Below are positions 8,921-17,420 of a DNA stretch of 59,977 nt, piece after piece (position 1 is the stretch's first letter; each line of letters begins with the position of its first letter). Both the position numbers and the translations under genes were made by a program. The DNA is from Streptantibioticus silvisoli (GTDB lineage Bacteria > Actinomycetota > Actinomycetes > Streptomycetales > Streptomycetaceae). The notes beneath the pieces are model-generated. The model saw only the letters and a program-made list of their open reading frames with translations, was not told the origin of the DNA and made no database searches. The stretch covers positions 1 to 59,977 of the forward strand of contig NZ_JAAGKO020000054.1 in assembly GCF_027947535.2 (NCBI RefSeq), given 5' to 3'.

Positions 8921-9986
8921 CGGTATCCCAGTTCCAGGTGAACGGGCGCGCCGAGGCACAGGCCGGAAATCGTCCTCCCGGTCCGGATACGCGCGTTGCA
9001 CGGGGTCGGGGTGCCATCCTCGTCGTGGGGAAGAGGGGCGGCTGGATGGTTGTCGGCTCTGCGGCGGGGCGTTGCTCTCCTCGTCACTCGACGCCCGTAC
9101 CACGTGATGGGGGTGACTGGCCGGCAGCCGGCGCCCAGCTGTGCCCGACTGCGGCGCGGCTTCCTGTCCTGCCCGCGCTACGTTAGCGAGCCCGCGCACG
9201 CTCAGACGATTCTCATGCGTCATTTTACTTATTGGTATTAATGCAGTTCTCTCCTGTAACGAACGAGCGCCGATAACCGGCCGACCGCCCGGTCGAAATC
9301 AGCGCCCACCGGCAGCTCGACAACGGCCGAGTGATCGAGAAATACCACCCGGAATACCGAAAAGAACGTCGCGTTCCATGTGACGCCGTGCCCGCGCTCT
9401 ACGAACTCTTCGTCACGCTTGAGGTTTTCCCGAGGTATCCGTGAATTTCTCGTGACCCTCCGGTGATCCGCCCACCGCGCGCACCGAACGTCCACGGGAA
9501 CGGCACCCGCCGGCTACGCCCGCACGCCGAACGGCTTCCACCCGGTGCGGTCGCCGGCGCGGACGTGGTCGACGGCGCGGACGTGGTCGACGGCGGGGAC
9601 GTGGTCGACGGCGCGGTGAAGTCGCCGCCTCCGTGCGGTCGCTGACCCGGTGCGGTCGCCGGCGCGACCGCGGTCACCGTCACCGTGAAGTCGCTGTCAC
9701 CGTGAAGGAGAAGGGCGGGACGGTCGCGGTTCCGGGGGTGGTGGGAGGGGGATCGGGCGCCCCGGAGGGAGGTGCGGGTCGGTGCTAACGTACCCGGGGA
9801 CCCGGCTGTGCGGGGGGATATATCGGCAACCGTCGCCATCTCGCACGTGGTTGCGCCGGTTCGAGAGCGACGCACGCGGGCGCTCCGCGAGCGGCGGGTC
9901 GTACGCTCCGGCAGCGGTGGTCAGAACGCTCCGCGGGCGCGGGCCCGGCCGCTGGGCGGGCGGACGGTCTGAGACGAGGGTTCGAG
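8921..9986. other. Intergenic region with AT-rich promoter zone, minisatellite and possible small ORF
   Basis: This stretch separates the minus-strand glycan operon from the plus-strand beta-propeller gene and should carry both promoters. Positions about 9205-9260 are strikingly AT-rich for this genome. Positions 9556-9609 hold an 18-bp repeat in three copies. On the minus strand, 9238-9495 could encode an 85-residue peptide starting with GTG; its last 60 codons have protein-like composition, but I see no convincing start or known relative. I do not see any established gene here. Confidence 0.5.
9556..9609. repeat. 18-bp minisatellite, three units, intergenic
   Basis: Three 18-bp units of the form ggcgcggacgtggtcgac follow each other directly; the third has one change. 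A partial fourth unit follows. Confidence 0.9.
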
Positions 9987-12650
9987 ATGACGATGTGCAA
10001 CATTGCCCCGCGCAGCGTGAACCTCCAGGGCATCTGCCTGGTGGACGGCGCGCACGGGTGGGCGGTCGGCGACGGCGGCATGATCCTCGTGACGCACGAC
10101 GGCGGCTCGCGGTGGATCCCGCAGGGGCGGACGGAGAAGGACCTGCGCGCGGTGTCGTTCGCCGACACCCGGCGCGGCTGGGTCTGCGGACGTGACGGAA
10201 CGATCCTGCGGACCGTGGACGGCGGTGAGCACTGGCAGGAGCAGGAGTCCGGCACCCCGAGGAACCTCTACGGGATCTCGTTCGCACCGTCCGGGCGGAC
10301 GGGGTGGGCGGTGGGCGACACCGGGACGCTGCTGGCGTCGTTCGACGGCGGAGTGACGTGGCAGCCGCAGGAGTCCGGTGAGGAGACCCACTTCACCCGG
10401 TGCGCGGCGGTGGACGACCGGGTGGCGTGGATCGTCGGCAAGCACGGGCGGATCCTCGCCACGACGGACGGCGGGGCGACCTGGGTGGCGCAGGACAGCA
10501 CCACGCGGACCGACCTGCGCGGCGTCTTCGCGGTCTCCGCCGACGTGTGCTGGGCGGTCGGCCGGGCCGGAACCCTGCTGTGCACGCGGGACGCGGGGAC
10601 CACCTGGGTGCGGGCGGACAGCGGGACCGGCCTCGACATCTACGGCGTGTGGGCCTCGCCGGACGGCCGGCGGGCCAGGGTCTCCGGTGACGACGGCCTC
10701 GTCCTCGGCTCCGACGACGGCGGCCGGACCTGGTCGCCGCAGCCCAGCGGCACCGGCAAGGACATCGTGTCCGTCGCCTTCACCCCCGACGCCCTCCAGG
10801 GGTGGGGGGTCGGCGACGACGGCATCATCCTGGCCACCGCGGACGGCGGGCGGACGTGGGCGCCGCGGCTGAACGGCATGCACCGCGACCTCGTCGGCCT
10901 GCACGGCGCCGGTTCGTCGCGGTGGGTGGTGGGGCAGCACGGCGCCGTCGTGGTCACCGCCGACGCGGGCGCGACCTGGCAGGGCGGCGGCACCGGGACC
11001 GAGGAACTGCTCTGGGGCGTGCACTGCCTCCAGGACGGCACGCGGGGCTGGGCGGTCGGCACCGGCGGCACGATCCTTGCCACCCATGACGGCGGCACCA
11101 CCTGGACGCGGCAGGACAGCACCGCCACCCAGCACCTGTTCGGCGTCCACTTCACCACCGACGGCGACCACGGCTGGGCCGTCGGCGCCCACGGAACCAT
11201 CCTCGCCACCCATGACGGCGGCACCACCTGGACGCGGCAGGACAGCACCGCCACCCAGCACCTGTTCGGCGTCCACTTCACCACCGACGGCGACCACGGC
11301 TGGGCCGTCGGCGCCCACGGAACCATCCTCGCCACCGACGACGGCGGCACCACCTGGACGCGGCGGCGGTCGCCCGCGGCGGTCAACCTGACGGGCGTGC
11401 ACGTCGTCGACGGCGACCGGGGGTGGATCGTCGGCCGGGAGGGCACGATCCTGGCGACCGGGGACGGCGGCGCGACGTGGTCGCGGCGGGACGGCGGGAC
11501 CGGCGCCGACCTGTGGGCCGTGTCGTTCACGGCGTCGGGGGACCGGGGCCTGGCCGTCGGGGAGTCGGGCACGGTGCTCGCCACGGCGGACGGCGGCGCG
11601 TCGTGGAGCGCCCGGGAGAGCGGGGGCTCCAACAGCCTGAAGGACGTGTGGATCTCGCCGGACGGCGTAAGCGCGGCCGCCGTCGGTGACGGCAGCCTGA
11701 TCCTCGCCTCCGCGGACGGCGGCGAGACCTGGCAGCCGCACGTCTCCGGCACCGGCAAGAACCTGTACGGCGTCCACGTCTTCGCGGACGGGCGGGATGG
11801 CTGGGTGGTCGGCGACGGCGGCACCGTCCTGTCCTCGCGCGGCGGCGAGCGGTGGACCGCGCGGCCGAGCGGGATCGCCACGAACCTCTACACGATCGCG
11901 GCGGCCGGCGAGGGCACGGCCTGGGCAGTGGGCCGGGGCGGCACCATCATGGTCACCCGGGACGACGGCGCCTCCTGGCAGGCGCAGGACAGCGGGACGG
12001 ACAAGGACCTGCTGTCGGTGCACATGCGCCCGGACGCCCGCACGGGGTGGGCGGTCGGCGACCACGGGACGATCCTCGCCACGCTGGACGGCGGCGCCAC
12101 CTGGCGGCCGCAGGAGTGCCCGCGATCCGGCATCTCCTTGTGGGCGGTGGACTTCGCGGACGAGCGGACCGGGTGGGCCGTGGGCACCGAGGGCAGCGTC
12201 CTGGCCACCCGGGACGGCGGCGCGACGTGGCAGTTGCAGGACAGCGGCAGCACGGACGACCTGCTGGGCCTGCACGTCGTCGACGCGCGGACCTGCTGGG
12301 CCGCCGGCGACCGCGGCACCATCGTGACCAGCCAGGACGGCGGCGGCAGTTGGCAGCGCCGCGACAGCGGGACGACGCAGAACCTCAACGCCGTGCACTT
12401 CGGCCCCGACGGCCGGCTGGGCCGCGCGGTGGGGCGCAGCGACACCGTCCTGACCTCGGGCGACGGCGGGCTCACCTGGCAGGCCGGCGCCACGGGTTCG
12501 GGCATGTCGCTGTGGGCGGTGCGCGTCGTCACGCCGACGACGTCGTGGATCGTGGGCGACGAGGGGACCGTGCTGTCGACGTCCGACGGCGGGGCCACCT
12601 GGGACCAGCACTTCTACAGCCCGGAGAAGGATTCCACCGTCCGCCGGTAG
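9987..12650 (+). CDS. Ycf48/BNR-like beta-propeller protein with 21 repeats
   Basis: The 887-residue product is almost entirely tandem repeats of about 42 residues with the pattern L..V.F....GWAVG..GTILAT.DGG.TW..Q.SG. I count 21 DGG-x-x-W units or close variants. Each should be one four-stranded propeller blade, as in the photosystem II assembly factor Ycf48/HCF136, whose propeller has seven blades. Twenty-one repeats would fit three seven-bladed propellers. There is no signal peptide, membrane segment or catalytic domain, so a cytoplasmic binding or scaffold role is possible. The ATG at 9987 follows a GAGGG-type ribosome site. Two neighbouring repeats are exact DNA copies. The next gene, an RraA-like protein, lies 80 bp downstream and may be co-transcribed. 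The function is unknown. Confidence 0.85.
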   Translation: MTMCNIAPRSVNLQGICLVDGAHGWAVGDGGMILVTHDGGSRWIPQGRTEKDLRAVSFADTRRGWVCGRDGTILRTVDGGEHWQEQESGTPRNLYGISFAPSGRTGWAVGDTGTLLASFDGGVTWQPQESGEETHFTRCAAVDDRVAWIVGKHGRILATTDGGATWVAQDSTTRTDLRGVFAVSADVCWAVGRAGTLLCTRDAGTTWVRADSGTGLDIYGVWASPDGRRARVSGDDGLVLGSDDGGRTWSPQPSGTGKDIVSVAFTPDALQGWGVGDDGIILATADGGRTWAPRLNGMHRDLVGLHGAGSSRWVVGQHGAVVVTADAGATWQGGGTGTEELLWGVHCLQDGTRGWAVGTGGTILATHDGGTTWTRQDSTATQHLFGVHFTTDGDHGWAVGAHGTILATHDGGTTWTRQDSTATQHLFGVHFTTDGDHGWAVGAHGTILATDDGGTTWTRRRSPAAVNLTGVHVVDGDRGWIVGREGTILATGDGGATWSRRDGGTGADLWAVSFTASGDRGLAVGESGTVLATADGGASWSARESGGSNSLKDVWISPDGVSAAAVGDGSLILASADGGETWQPHVSGTGKNLYGVHVFADGRDGWVVGDGGTVLSSRGGERWTARPSGIATNLYTIAAAGEGTAWAVGRGGTIMVTRDDGASWQAQDSGTDKDLLSVHMRPDARTGWAVGDHGTILATLDGGATWRPQECPRSGISLWAVDFADERTGWAVGTEGSVLATRDGGATWQLQDSGSTDDLLGLHVVDARTCWAAGDRGTIVTSQDGGGSWQRRDSGTTQNLNAVHFGPDGRLGRAVGRSDTVLTSGDGGLTWQAGATGSGMSLWAVRVVTPTTSWIVGDEGTVLSTSDGGATWDQHFYSPEKDSTVRR
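11085..11336. repeat. Exact 126-bp tandem duplication inside the beta-propeller gene
   Basis: Positions 11085-11210 and 11211-11336 are identical and each encodes exactly one 42-residue blade (HDGGTTWTRQDSTATQHLFG and onward). The other blades differ clearly, so this is a recent blade gain. Confidence 0.95.
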
Positions 12651-12730
12651 AGTCCCGCGGGCTCCGGACGTTCGAAACGACTGTGCCCGGCCCGCCTTCG
12701 CGCGGGAGGGGCACCGATGGAAGGAAGACC

Positions 12731-13354
12731 ATGAGCGACGTCAGCGGCTTCAGCAGCATCTCCCCGACCACCCTGGCCGACATCCTGGGCCGCGGGCAGG
12801 TCATGGACACCGGCATCCGGCCGCTGTGGTCCCCCACGCCGCGGGTCGCCGGCCCCGCGTTCACCGTGCGGTGCCCGCCGGGTGACAACCTCATGCTGCA
12901 CGCGGCCATCCACCGCGCGGAGCCCGGCTCGGTCATCGTCGTCGAGGCGGGCGACGTGGACTTCGCGCTCGCCGGGGGCAACGTCTGCGCGGTCGCCCAG
13001 CGCCGCGGGGTCGCCGCGTTCGTGCTCGACGGGGTGATCCGCGACCTGGCCGAGATCCGCGCGATGGGCTTCCCGGTCTTCGCCCGCGGCGTCATCCCCG
13101 TTCCCGGCACCAAGAAGGCCGTCGAGCCGCTCAACGCCCCGGTGACGGTGGGCGGGGTGACAGTGAACGCCGGTGACGTCGTGGTGGCCGACGAGGAGGG
13201 CATCGTCGTCACACCGCACGCCCGCCAGGAGCAGGTGCTGCTCGACGCGCGGAAGAAGGCCGCCAAGGAGGCCGCCGAGACGCTCGACATGTGGGAAGAG
13301 GCGCACAACACCCGCATCAACGAGCTGCTGAGCGCGAACGGCTTCGAAGGCTGA
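12731..13354 (+). CDS. RraA family protein (HMG aldolase / oxaloacetate decarboxylase-like)
   Basis: The 207-residue product has the RraA-like fold signature: a Gly-Gly (AGGNVCAV) followed about 20 residues later by RDLAEI, giving the G-x20-R-D-x2-E/D pattern of metal-dependent 4-hydroxy-4-methyl-2-oxoglutarate aldolases that also decarboxylate oxaloacetate. A later VVVADEEGIVV block is also typical. The same fold includes the RNase E regulator RraA, so family membership alone does not prove enzyme activity, although the R-D-x2-E residues favour it. The ATG has a strong GGAAGGAAG ribosome site. It lies 80 bp after the propeller gene and is convergent with the MFS gene of the biosynthetic cluster. 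Confidence 0.8.
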   Translation: MSDVSGFSSISPTTLADILGRGQVMDTGIRPLWSPTPRVAGPAFTVRCPPGDNLMLHAAIHRAEPGSVIVVEAGDVDFALAGGNVCAVAQRRGVAAFVLDGVIRDLAEIRAMGFPVFARGVIPVPGTKKAVEPLNAPVTVGGVTVNAGDVVVADEEGIVVTPHARQEQVLLDARKKAAKEAAETLDMWEEAHNTRINELLSANGFEG

Positions 13355-13659
13355 CGCGACGCTCACAACGACCGGGCCGGCGAGCACGCGACACCCCGCG
13401 GCGCCCGCCGGCCCCGTCCGCTTTCCGGGGCCGGCCGGCCCCGGACGCGCCGATGGCCCCGTCGGCCCCGGCACTCGGCACCGGCGACCGGCTGCACACC
13501 TCCGGCCCCGGCCCGCTGGAACCCGGCTGCCCCGGCCGCTCGTACGCCGGACGCCCCGGCCGCACCGGACGCCGGACGCCACGACACCCTCCGCCCGGCC
13601 GGCGCCGACCGCGCCCCGGCCGGTGTTGCGCCGTCAACTCCCCGTTCGCAGCGCGGAGT
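13355..13659. other. Convergent intergenic region
   Basis: This 305-bp stretch lies between the 3' ends of the RraA-like gene and the minus-strand MFS gene. It contains a 20-bp perfect GC palindrome (13425-13444) and otherwise GC-rich sequence with no recognisable gene. Confidence 0.6.
13425..13444. terminator. Candidate bidirectional terminator hairpin
   Basis: The sequence ccggggccggccggccccgg is a perfect 20-bp palindrome placed between two convergent genes. There is no U-tract, as is common for actinomycete terminators. Termination is inferred from position and symmetry only. Confidence 0.45.
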
Positions 13660-14901
13660 TCACCCGGGTGCCGTCATCTCCTCCGGGGCGGCCGGTTCCG
13701 CGGTGCGGGCGCGCATGCGCAGGCCGCGGGCGACGATGGGCGGCATCGCGGCGCCGAGCAGGGCGAATCCGACGGCCAGCACGATCCACCCGGTCGGCCC
13801 GTGCCCCAGCACCAGCCAGGTGAACAGCGCCGGAGCGAACATCTTCCCCAGGTCGGCACCCATCGCCTGGGTGCCCTGGTACTGGCCCTGGGCGTCGTCG
13901 GGGGCGAGGTCGAAGGAGATGCTCCAGCTGCCCGCCGACTGCCGCACCTCGCCGAACGCGTGGGCCACCGCGCCCAGCACCAGGCACAGGCAGGAGACGA
14001 AGAGCGAGGCGCCGCTGCTCAGGGCGTAGACGACGCAGCCGACCGCGATGAACACCGCGCCCTGGAAGGTCACCCGCGCCGCGGCGGTCGGGGTCTCGGT
14101 GCCGCGGGCGGCCCTGGTCTGGACGACCACGACGAAGAGCGTGTTGACGATGAGGATGACCGCGCTCATCCAGCGCGGCGCGCCGGTGTGGTGCAGCACC
14201 CACAGCGGCAGCACCACGTCGAGCAGGCTGCCGTGCGTGGTCAGCATCCCGTCCAGGACGGTGAAGAGCAGGAACGGCTTGTCGCGCAGCACCGCCAGCG
14301 CGGGGCCGGGCTTGGGCGGGACCGGCGGGACGGCGGGTTCGAGGATGGTGAGCAGGCCGGTGGCGAGGAAGGCCAGGGCGCTGATCGCCACGGCCCCCTG
14401 GTAGCACAGCCGGGTTCCCACCGCGAGGGACAGGCCGGCCACCAGCGCGCCGACCGTGTAGCCGCCGTTGCTGGCGGACCGCACGAAGGCCATGATCCGC
14501 ACCCGGTCGTCGGCCGGGACGAGGCCGGCGATCATCGCCTTGCGGGCGCTGCGGCCGCACCGGTAGGCGATGGACTGGACGGAGACGGCGGCCAGGTACG
14601 TCCAGAAGCCGTTGGCCAGCAGCACGCACAGGGTCAGCGGGGTCAGCACCAGGTACGACCACATCTGCACGGTGCGCGGGCCGGCCCGGTCGGCGAGGTG
14701 GCCCAGCGGGATGCTGCACAGCAGCACGATCGCGGCGGCGACGCTCACGCTGAGACCGAGCTGGCTCGGCGTCAGGTGGACGACGGTGACCGCGTAGATG
14801 GCGCTGATCGCCAGCCACAGCCCCTGTCCCACCGACATGACCGTGGTGATGACGGTGAGCAGCCGGGCGGGGCCGGGTGGGGGAAGAATACGGTTCAGCA
14901 C
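13660..14901 (-). CDS. MFS transporter, probable product exporter (copy 1)
   Basis: The 413-residue product has about 12 membrane segments in the major facilitator pattern, with the loop 2-3 motif HLADRAGPRT as a variant of the DRxGRR signature. It is homologous to the second MFS protein of the cluster (26499-27719): both have the HTxAPR loop and a related C-terminal half. The GTG start at 14901 lies 33 bp after the stop of the upstream ATP-grasp gene and follows an AGGAT-type site. It is the last gene of the four-gene minus-strand operon. Export of, or self-resistance to, the cluster product is the likely job; the substrate cannot be read from sequence. Confidence 0.8.
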   Translation of the reverse strand: MLNRILPPPGPARLLTVITTVMSVGQGLWLAISAIYAVTVVHLTPSQLGLSVSVAAAIVLLCSIPLGHLADRAGPRTVQMWSYLVLTPLTLCVLLANGFWTYLAAVSVQSIAYRCGRSARKAMIAGLVPADDRVRIMAFVRSASNGGYTVGALVAGLSLAVGTRLCYQGAVAISALAFLATGLLTILEPAVPPVPPKPGPALAVLRDKPFLLFTVLDGMLTTHGSLLDVVLPLWVLHHTGAPRWMSAVILIVNTLFVVVVQTRAARGTETPTAAARVTFQGAVFIAVGCVVYALSSGASLFVSCLCLVLGAVAHAFGEVRQSAGSWSISFDLAPDDAQGQYQGTQAMGADLGKMFAPALFTWLVLGHGPTGWIVLAVGFALLGAAMPPIVARGLRMRARTAEPAAPEEMTAPG

Positions 14902-14934
14902 GGAACATCATCCTGTCGCATCATGCCGGCCGCG

Positions 14935-16191
14935 TCACACCGTTCCGCTGATGTGGGCCCGGGAGCGCACGTGGAACCCGAGGTGCCCGACGCCCTGCTG
15001 GGCCGCCGCCACCGCCTCGCGCGGGGTGGCCGCCAGGGCCCGTACCGCCGCGACGCGGGAGTCCGACGACGCCAGGCCGCCCAGGGCGGTCCCCGGCCGG
15101 GCGGTGACCTGCACGTCGGTGACACCGGCGGTGGCGCGTGCCTCGGCGGTGCCGGAGACCTCTTCGAGCACCCCGGTTCCCGGCAGCGCGGCGAACCAGA
15201 TCGCCGAGGCGACCCGTTCACGCGGTGCGGCCAGCAGTGCACGGACCCCGGGCAGCACCTTGTCGCCCAGCGTCTGGCGCACGACGCAGTCCGACAGGTC
15301 GACGCCGGTGACGTCGAGGGTCAGGCCGGGTATCTCGTCGCCGCCGACCCGGACGTGGGTCTCGATCAGCCGCGGGCCGTGGTCGCCGAGCACGATCTCG
15401 GTGTGGGTGGCGCCGAACTCGACGCCCAGGGCGTCCAGTACCCGCGTGACGTACGCCTCGGCCGCCGCGCGCTGCGCGTCGCTCAGGCCGGCCGGCACCA
15501 CGTGGCCCAGTTCGACGAAGGTGGCGGGGTCGGAGAACTTGCGGGTGATGGAGACGATCACGTGCTCGCCCGCCTCGGAGAGGCCCTCGACGCTGAACTG
15601 GTCGCCCTCGTGGTACTGCTCGACGATCACCCCGGCGCCGGTGATCCCGGTGTGGTCGCCGCTGGCCCGCCGCCACGCCGCCGGGACGTCCGCCTCGGTG
15701 CGGGCCAGCGCCACGCCGACGCTGCCGGCGCCGGAGACCGGTTTGACCACGCAGGGCCCGCCGTGGGCGCGCAGGAAGGACCGCACGTCGTTCTCACCGG
15801 TGGCGATCGTGTGGGCGGTGGAGTCCAGGCCGGCCGCGACGAGCCGGTCCCTCATGAGGTTCTTGTCGTGCACCAGCGCCACGGTCTCGGGGCTGTGGGT
15901 GGGCAGGCCCAGCGCGGCGCCGATGGCGGCGCACCGGTCCTGGTCGCGCTCGCCGACGGTGGCGATCCGGGTGAACGGCTGGTGGGCGTGGACGGCGGCC
16001 GCCAGCGCGATCCACTCCTCGTCGTCCGCGCGTTCGCGCAGGGCGATGACCCGGGCGTTCTCGTGGGCGTCCCGCACCTTGTGGACGTACTCCACGCGGC
16101 ACATGACCGTGGTGACGGTACCGGGGCTCGCCGCGCGGACTCGGCCCGGGAACTCCCGGCCGGTACCGACGACGAGGACATGTTCGGGCAC
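14935..16191 (-). CDS. ATP-grasp ligase (type A, copy 1)
   Basis: The 418-residue product has an N-terminal Rossmann-like part (EHVLVVGTGREFPG), a pre-ATP-grasp domain, and an ATP-grasp core with VVKPVSGAGSVGVALA as the nucleotide-binding lysine and glycine-rich loop. Metal-site acidic residues lie near HTEIVLGDHGPRLIETHVRV. This family couples ATP hydrolysis to amide formation through an acyl phosphate, often joining amino acids in peptide antibiotics. It resembles the ATP-grasp protein at 28667-29947 (shared ELGHV.PAGL and PRLIETH blocks). I chose the GTG at 16191 because the conserved protein begins there; the frame stays open a further 48 bp. It sits between the PanE-like and MFS genes in the minus-strand operon. 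Confidence 0.82.
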   Translation of the reverse strand: MPEHVLVVGTGREFPGRVRAASPGTVTTVMCRVEYVHKVRDAHENARVIALRERADDEEWIALAAAVHAHQPFTRIATVGERDQDRCAAIGAALGLPTHSPETVALVHDKNLMRDRLVAAGLDSTAHTIATGENDVRSFLRAHGGPCVVKPVSGAGSVGVALARTEADVPAAWRRASGDHTGITGAGVIVEQYHEGDQFSVEGLSEAGEHVIVSITRKFSDPATFVELGHVVPAGLSDAQRAAAEAYVTRVLDALGVEFGATHTEIVLGDHGPRLIETHVRVGGDEIPGLTLDVTGVDLSDCVVRQTLGDKVLPGVRALLAAPRERVASAIWFAALPGTGVLEEVSGTAEARATAGVTDVQVTARPGTALGGLASSDSRVAAVRALAATPREAVAAAQQGVGHLGFHVRSRAHISGTV

Positions 16192-16205
16192 AGCGGTCTC
16201 TTCTC

Positions 16206-16265
16206 TCACTGGTCGGGGGTCACTTGGTCGGGAGGTCACTTGGTCGGGAGGTCACTGGTCGGGGG
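16206..16265. repeat. 14-16-bp tandem repeat between ATP-grasp and PanE-like genes
   Basis: Four units of tcacttggtcgggagg or its shorter form tcactggtcggggg run head to tail just upstream of the ATP-grasp start. More degenerate copies continue toward 16320. The array could be a binding site series or simply a minisatellite; nothing in the sequence decides this. Confidence 0.8.
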
Positions 16266-16320
16266 CCACCTGGTCACCGGCCGGGGGCGCCGGCCGGCGG
16301 GGTACCGGCCGGGGGCCGGG

Positions 16321-17331
16321 TCACGAGCCGGCCCGGGGGCCGTCGAGGAGGGCGGCCAGCGCGGCGGCGGTCACGGCGCCGGGCTCGCGGTGGCCGCGGG
16401 CGCTGTCGTTGGCGGCGCGCTGCAACAGCTCGTTGACCGGGGTGGGCACCGCGTGCTCGCGGCCGAGCAGGACGATCTCGCCGTTGAGGTGGTCGGTCTC
16501 GATCGATCCGGCGCCGCGCACCAGGCTCTGCCACGACGAGCCGAGCGCGCGTTCGCCGTCGCCCAGCGGCCGTACCTCGACGGCGTCGCGGCGCAGGTCG
16601 GCCAGTTCCGCCCCGCCGGTCGCGGCGATCCCGGCGGCGGCCAGCACGGCGGCGCCCTCCGCCTTCGCACGGGCGGTCAGGTCCCGCGCCTCGGCGCCGG
16701 TGTCGCGGCCGCAGACGGCCTCGACGGCGTTGGCGAGGTTGCCCAGCAGCTTGCCGTACTTCCAGCGCATGACGTCCGGTACGACCGGGGCAAGGAAGGC
16801 GGACTTCTCCAGGCCGGCGGCGATCCGCCGGGCGGTGTCGTCCGCGCCGGCCGGGTAGCGGCCGAGGACCAGCGCGCCGGTGTACGGCCCGCAGGGCGCG
16901 GCGATCGCCCCGGGCGTCAGGAAGGTGGAGGGCAGCACGACGCACATGCCGTACACCTGCCGGAAGCGGCGCAGCGCCAGCCGCTCGTTCTCCACGCCGT
17001 TCTGCGCGCAGACCACCGGCAGCCGTTCACCGGCGGTGCCGCCGCCGGCGACCGGGCGGGCGGCCCAGGTATCCAGCGCGGCCACGCTGTCCTGGGTCTT
17101 GACGGCGAGGACGAGCACGTCGCCGTCGCGCAGGCCGACGTCCTCGGGGCGGTCCACGACGGGCACGTCGAGCTGGAGCGTCCCGGCGGGGGTGGTCAGC
17201 CGCAACCCGTGCTCGCGCAGCGCCCGGTGGTGCGCGCCGCGTGCGACCAGGACGACGTCCTGGCCGGCCTCGTGCAGCCGGCCGCCGATCGAGCCGCCGA
17301 CCGCGCCGGCGCCGATGATGATGTAGCGCAT
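16321..17331 (-). CDS. 2-dehydropantoate 2-reductase (PanE/ApbA)-like enzyme
   Basis: The 336-residue product begins with the NAD(P)-binding motif IIGAGAVGGSIGG (residues 4-16) and carries CAQNGVEN and the RWKYGKLLGNLANAVEAV block, where Lys194 aligns with the catalytic lysine of ketopantoate reductase. The family reduces ketopantoate to pantoate with NADPH. Within this cluster, a KPHMT-like enzyme on the other strand could supply an analogous hydroxymethyl keto acid, so a role in product formation rather than vitamin synthesis is more likely. The ATG has a GAGGTAAGGGA leader. It is the second gene of the minus-strand operon, between two ATP-grasp genes. The true substrate is unknown. Confidence 0.83.
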   Translation of the reverse strand: MRYIIIGAGAVGGSIGGRLHEAGQDVVLVARGAHHRALREHGLRLTTPAGTLQLDVPVVDRPEDVGLRDGDVLVLAVKTQDSVAALDTWAARPVAGGGTAGERLPVVCAQNGVENERLALRRFRQVYGMCVVLPSTFLTPGAIAAPCGPYTGALVLGRYPAGADDTARRIAAGLEKSAFLAPVVPDVMRWKYGKLLGNLANAVEAVCGRDTGAEARDLTARAKAEGAAVLAAAGIAATGGAELADLRRDAVEVRPLGDGERALGSSWQSLVRGAGSIETDHLNGEIVLLGREHAVPTPVNELLQRAANDSARGHREPGAVTAAALAALLDGPRAGS

Positions 17332-17420
17332 TCCCTTACCTCACTCGTTGCCCGGCCGGCCGGGCGCGGCCGCGGACCGCGCCCGGTGCCGGCTTCGGCC
17401 GCCGTCTCGTCCGGCCGTCG

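Noticed and set aside
8921-9223. N-terminal extension of the GT2 protein from an ATG at 9223
   Set aside because: The added 101 residues are Arg/Pro/Ser-rich, no ribosome site precedes the ATG, and the ATG at 8920 has a better context.
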